NCBI RefSeq assembly: GCF_026802175.1
Contig: NZ_CP113797.1
Location: forward strand, 3,387,026-3,451,025
Direction of reading: 5' to 3'
Length of the DNA: 64,000 nt
Source of the DNA: Thermocoleostomius sinensis A174
GTDB taxonomy: Bacteria > Cyanobacteriota > Cyanobacteriia > Elainellales > Elainellaceae
Each line of letters starts with the position of its first letter. Position 1 is the stretch's first letter. The position numbers were made by a program, and so were the translations under genes. The notes under the pieces are model-generated. The model was not told the DNA's origin. It saw nothing but the letters and a program-made list of their open reading frames with translations, and did no database searches. Shown here piece by piece: positions 60,805 to 64,000 of this stretch.

Positions 60805-61320
60805 ATGGAAATGAACCAAGTGCCACAGGAAGCTATGCTCAATCCTGAACCTCAATCGGAACATCGTTGGCTACAAAAATTAGTGGGCGAATGGACATAC
60901 GAGTCTGAGGCACTGATGGACCCCAATCAACCGCCGGAGCGATCAACCGGAACAGAGATTGTGCGATCGCTGGGTGAAGTTTGGATTTTGGCGGAAGGAC
61001 AGGGCGAAATTCCGGGTTGTGGTAGTGCCACTACACTGATGACGATCGGCTATGACCTGCAGAAGCAGCGATATGTGGGAACCTGGATTGGTTCAATGAT
61101 GACTCACTTATGGATCTATGATGGTGAATTGAATGCTGCCGAAAACGTGCTAACGCTCAACAACAAGGGACCGTCTATGAGCGGTGATGAAAAGCTGGCA
61201 ACGTACAAAGATGTGATTGAGTTGAAGGATGACAATCATCGGGTCATGACATCGCATAGGTTAGATGAGAATGGACAATGGCATCAATTTATGACGGTAA
61301 CCTATCAGCGCAAGCTGTAA
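60805..61320 (+). CDS. DUF1579 family protein
   Basis: A 171-residue soluble protein. HRWLQKLVGEWTYESEALMD opens the conserved part, with GEVWILAEGQGEIPGCGSAT and TIGYDLQKQRYVGTWIGSMM in the middle. This is the DUF1579 pattern, a small beta-barrel-like fold of unknown function. GGAGG lies about 6 nt upstream of the ATG. In many bacteria DUF1579, AHSA1, VOC and ArsR genes cluster, and here they are found together. Confidence 0.84.
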   Translation: MEMNQVPQEAMLNPEPQSEHRWLQKLVGEWTYESEALMDPNQPPERSTGTEIVRSLGEVWILAEGQGEIPGCGSATTLMTIGYDLQKQRYVGTWIGSMMTHLWIYDGELNAAENVLTLNNKGPSMSGDEKLATYKDVIELKDDNHRVMTSHRLDENGQWHQFMTVTYQRKL

Positions 61321-61350
61321 ATAGGAATCTGATCTAGTCATCGCCATTCA

Positions 61351-61450
61351 ATTACCCTCACCCTCAAGCTCTCTCCCAAAATGGGAGAGAGACTTCTGCT
61401 CTGGTTCCCCTTTTCTGGTTGATAGGAGCAGAGGTTAGGGATGAGGGCGG
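61351..61450. repeat. dispersed intergenic repeat, copy G
   Basis: TACCCTCACCCTCAAGCTCT, then CTCTCCCAAAATGGGAGAGAG (an internal hairpin), and GGAGCAGAGGTTAGGGATGA at the right. This is the fullest copy in the window; it shares its right end with copy F. Confidence 0.7.
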
Positions 61451-61543
61451 TTGCTGATGCACGATCAACGGTTGCTAGGCTAATGGTTTACTCTAATGGG
61501 AACCAGATCACTAGCTAGATGAACAACCGCTCAACGAACATAG

Positions 61544-63370
61544 TTAAGTAATCAAGTTGAGAATTCGATTAGGAACATAGACGACACGGCGAATCTCCTG
61601 ATTCTTGAGAAACCGTTGAATGGATTTTGTTTGATTTGCAATCTCAATCGCTTCTGCTTCAGAGGCGTCGGGCGCAAGCGTAATGGTGGTGCGAGTACGT
61701 CCATTGATTTGTACCGCGATCGTCACTTGCTCTGTGGTCAAGAATGTTGAATCAGCCTGCGGAAACCTTTGTCGATGAATTGACTCTGTTTCTCCTAACT
61801 GATGCCATAATTCTTCAGTGATATGGGGCGCAAACGGAGCCAACATCAGCAAATACGCTTTCACTTCTACCTCGGAAAGAAGGGGTTGATTCTGAAGCAC
61901 ATTGAGATACTCCATCAACGCTGCAATTGCCGTATTGTATTTGAGTGCTGCAATCGCTTGGGAAACTCGATCGATGATTGGGTGCAGTTGCCGTTGGGAT
62001 ACTTCATTGGGTGAACGAGAAAGGCTATTTTTATGAGTTATGACAAGTTGCCAAACTCGCTGCAAAAATCGTCGCACCCCAACAATGCCACGATCGGAAA
62101 AGACGCCGCCCTGATCAAAGGGGCCCAAAAACATCAAGTAGGTACGCAAGGTATCTGCCCCATAATCTTCGATATAGCGATCGGGATTTACTACATTCCC
62201 CTTAGATTTGCTCATTTTGATTCCATCTTTGGTGAGCAAGCCATGGGCATAGAAACGCTGAAACGGCTCTTCAAAAGAAATGTAACCCAAATCATGCAAT
62301 ACCATAGTGATAAACCGACTGTACAAAAGATGAAGTACAGAATGCTCAGCACCACCAATGTACATAGCGACAGGCAGCCATTTTGCTGTAATTTGTGAAT
62401 CGAACGGAACATCGTGTCGATTGCTTGACGGATAACGAAGAAAATACCAAGCAGAATCCAAGAAGTTATCAAATACATCCGTTTCTCGCCGTGCCGAATT
62501 ACCACACTGAGGACATGTAGTATGCACAAATTCTGAAATATCTGCCAATGGAGAATTTCCGGTTCCCTGGGGCAACCAATTGTCTGTTGCTGGTAAGAGC
62601 ACTGGTAACTGATCGTCAGGAACGGGCACGATGCCACAGGCGTTACAGTAAACGATCGGAATTGGTGGACCCCAATAGCGTTGCCGTGAGATTAACCAGT
62701 CCCGTAAATGGTAATGTACCCCATCCTCCGTTTCAGAGCGACCGATCCAGTTGCGCTGGGCTACTTTTACCCTCTCTGACCAATCTAATCGATCGAGGTT
62801 TTCTAATAACCGTTGGGCATAATCAGTGATTTTGAAAAACCATTGCTGCAACTCGCGTTGTATCACTACGGTGTTGCAGCGTTCACATTCCCCCTGAATA
62901 ACCTGCTCATCGGCAAGGACAGTTTTGCAGGACGGACACCAGTTCACTGGTGCTGTTTTGCGAATCGCCAATCCAGCTTTAAACAACTGCAAGAAAATCC
63001 ACTGTGTCCACTTGTAGTAAGCAGGATCAGTCGTTTGTACTTCATAACTCCAGCAAAAACGGTTTCCGATGCGTTTTAACTGTGTTTCACGAAACCGTTC
63101 TACATTGCGTATTGTTAATTGGTTGGGATGAATTCCTTGTTTAATGGCAAAATTTTCGCTGTGAATCCCGAAAGCATCAAACCCCATTGGTTCAAATACA
63201 GAGTGCCCCTGCATGGACATGAAACGTCCGTAGATGTCGGCTCCAGTGAACGCATAGACGTTACCAACATGCAGTCCTTCAGCCGAAGGATAGGGAAACA
63301 TCATTAAGTTGTAGAAAGGGTTTTGAGCCGTGGCTACATCTACGTCATAGACTTGATTCTGCTGCCACAC
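61544..63370 (-). CDS. leuS: leucyl-tRNA synthetase paralogue lacking the CP1 editing domain
   Basis: A class I synthetase charging tRNA-Leu. HIGH-like motif EGLHVGN, zinc-binding NWCPSCKTVL with GECERCN, KMSKSKGNVVNP, the anticodon-binding region and a C-terminal domain are all present. After WIGRSE the sequence jumps within ~10 residues (TEDGVHYH) to LRDWLISRQRYWGPPIP, so the ~200-residue editing domain is entirely absent, with no frameshift. About 645 residues including the upstream open frame compares with ~860 for E. coli. GTG at 63370 is the first standard start, but coding-like sequence (SVEARWQRVW) extends in frame to 63499 without one. It is probably a second, non-editing LeuRS. Confidence 0.88.
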   Translation of the reverse strand: MWQQNQVYDVDVATAQNPFYNLMMFPYPSAEGLHVGNVYAFTGADIYGRFMSMQGHSVFEPMGFDAFGIHSENFAIKQGIHPNQLTIRNVERFRETQLKRIGNRFCWSYEVQTTDPAYYKWTQWIFLQLFKAGLAIRKTAPVNWCPSCKTVLADEQVIQGECERCNTVVIQRELQQWFFKITDYAQRLLENLDRLDWSERVKVAQRNWIGRSETEDGVHYHLRDWLISRQRYWGPPIPIVYCNACGIVPVPDDQLPVLLPATDNWLPQGTGNSPLADISEFVHTTCPQCGNSARRETDVFDNFLDSAWYFLRYPSSNRHDVPFDSQITAKWLPVAMYIGGAEHSVLHLLYSRFITMVLHDLGYISFEEPFQRFYAHGLLTKDGIKMSKSKGNVVNPDRYIEDYGADTLRTYLMFLGPFDQGGVFSDRGIVGVRRFLQRVWQLVITHKNSLSRSPNEVSQRQLHPIIDRVSQAIAALKYNTAIAALMEYLNVLQNQPLLSEVEVKAYLLMLAPFAPHITEELWHQLGETESIHRQRFPQADSTFLTTEQVTIAVQINGRTRTTITLAPDASEAEAIEIANQTKSIQRFLKNQEIRRVVYVPNRILNLIT

Positions 63371-63445
63371 TCTTTGCCAGCGGGCTTCTACAGAGCCATG
63401 ATCGTAATTTGGCGGTGGTACAAAATGGTGTGAAATCTTGGCAGT

Positions 63446-63489
63446 AGCCGGATCACCATGATCCGGCTTTACAGGTCCCAGTGATTCAT
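63446..63489 (-). other. short leader ORF and perfect hairpin before leuS
   Basis: AAGGAGA (63495-63501) lies 6 nt before an ATG at 63489 that reads MNHWDL and stops at 63469. The stop is followed without spacing by a perfect 10-bp hairpin (63446-63468; AGCCGGATCA with TGATCCGGCT, 3-nt loop). The LeuRS frame is -1 relative to this ATG, so the arrangement is either a leader peptide, a frameshift site or a 1-nt mutation. Confidence 0.55.
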
Positions 63490-63514
63490 CTGAGTCTCCT
63501 TAAAATGTAGTATC

Positions 63515-63542
63515 AGTGTAGCACGAGAGGAGGCAACGTCAA
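63515..63542 (-). promoter_or_regulatory. putative leuS promoter
   Basis: On the minus strand, TTGACG (63537-63542) and TACACT (63515-63520) are 16 bp apart, about 15 bp upstream of the Shine-Dalgarno of the leader ATG. This is a good sigma70-type pair. Confidence 0.5.
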
Positions 63543-63627
63543 CCTTCCCCGATCGAATGACCCCGATTGACTTAAGAGCCGACTAGAGCAGACTCAATCA
63601 ATTAACTGAGTAATTTGGCTGGGTACA

Positions 63628-64000
63628 TTAAGAATGCTGCTGTATAAACGGCACAATCGCCTCAACAAAAGCGGCGGTTGATTCGTAGGGCAATACGTTA
63701 CGTCCAGGAACAAATTTCCCCTCCGCTTGCGGCAGGTGCTTCAGATAGTCTGCCATGCGTTGATCGGGGGGTTCTGTTTTAGCCGATCGACTGATGTTGG
63801 AAGCGGTATTGCCAATCAACACTAAGGTCGGAGTCGTGAGGGACTCGATCGCCGTTTGCCAATCTCGTCGCCAAAAGCCAGCTAAAAAGGAAAACACCGC
63901 ATAACGGCTGTCAAGATGGCGCGAGCCAGCCTCCAAGGCACTCAGCCATTCTGCATCTACCGCGTCGGGATCGGCAAAAAGTTGACGCACCGAGAAAGAG
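63628..64000 (-). CDS. alpha/beta hydrolase, C-terminal part (runs off the window)
   Basis: The frame is open to the last base of the window (SFSVRQLFADPDAVDAEWLS), so the N-terminal half including the nucleophile is not visible. The visible 120+ residues show the late alpha/beta-hydrolase strands: TPTLVLIGNTAS and the end GRNVLPYESTAAFVEAIVPF. Relatives usually place the catalytic His close to this end, but here the position reads Arg-Asn (VPGRNVLPYE), so catalysis may differ. It precedes the leuS-like gene on the same strand with its own promoter between them. Confidence 0.65.
   Translation of the reverse strand, partial: SFSVRQLFADPDAVDAEWLSALEAGSRHLDSRYAVFSFLAGFWRRDWQTAIESLTTPTLVLIGNTASNISRSAKTEPPDQRMADYLKHLPQAEGKFVPGRNVLPYESTAAFVEAIVPFIQQHS

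Overview
The window looks like chromosomal DNA of a cyanobacterium, probably a filamentous diazotrophic type. The octamer GCGATCGC (HIP1) recurs throughout. Several genes belong to cyanobacterial families: CnfR/PatB, Ycf33/DUF751, TIGR03279, DUF4079, COP23, CrtD and DUF1400. Intergenic DNA carries the short GC-rich repeats typical of such genomes.

Layout. (1) 1-6285: the edge of a nitrogen-fixation/molybdenum region, with cnfR truncated at the left edge, an MFS transporter, the molbindin mop, and molybdate ABC genes modA, modB and modC. (2) 6711-11540: a two-gene RND efflux system (adaptor plus pump). (3) 11692-14335: housekeeping group DUF751-rbfA-GH3. (4) 14599-18204: a CheC-like phosphatase followed by a large PAS/PAS/GAF/GAF histidine kinase. 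(5) 18438-32433: tamB, an AI-2E transporter, a GT-C-like membrane protein, DUF4079, tmk, YihY and a PDZ/radical-SAM protein, with several conserved hypotheticals. (6) 32584-35390: a VOC protein, then a 0.66-kb gene-free region with iteron-like repeats directly upstream of an archaeo-eukaryotic-primase-like gene. (7) 35387-47633: aspartoacylase, a Crp/Fnr regulator, an aldo/keto reductase, a second GT-C-like protein, tRNA-Ser(GCU), a flippase, an antiporter-USP fusion, a U32 peptidase and a PPC-COP23 protein. (8) 47788-56774: crtD, cysC, a GNAT, lpxD, a DUF218 protein, and a fatty acyl-AMP ligase/DUF1400 hydrolase pair. (9) 56775-57237: a gene-free stretch with an unusual series of strong hairpins and a possible pseudoknot. 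(10) 57238-61320: azoreductase, DUF1772, and an ArsR-led group of small enzymes (two AHSA1 copies, one decayed, then GFA, VOC and DUF1579). (11) 61544-64000: a leucyl-tRNA synthetase with no CP1 editing domain and a disrupted 5' end, then a partial alpha/beta hydrolase.

How the genes work together. CnfR activates nif genes under low oxygen, and Mop/ModABC supply molybdenum for nitrogenase. The RND pair should form one efflux pump. The CheC-like protein probably modulates phospho-signalling from the adjacent kinase. TamB, LpxD, the flippase and the GT-C proteins serve the outer envelope. The four loci most worth a second look are the LeuRS lacking its editing domain, the primase-like gene with its repeats, the structured element at 56.8-57.2 kb, and the ArsR-led cluster with its AHSA1 pseudogene.
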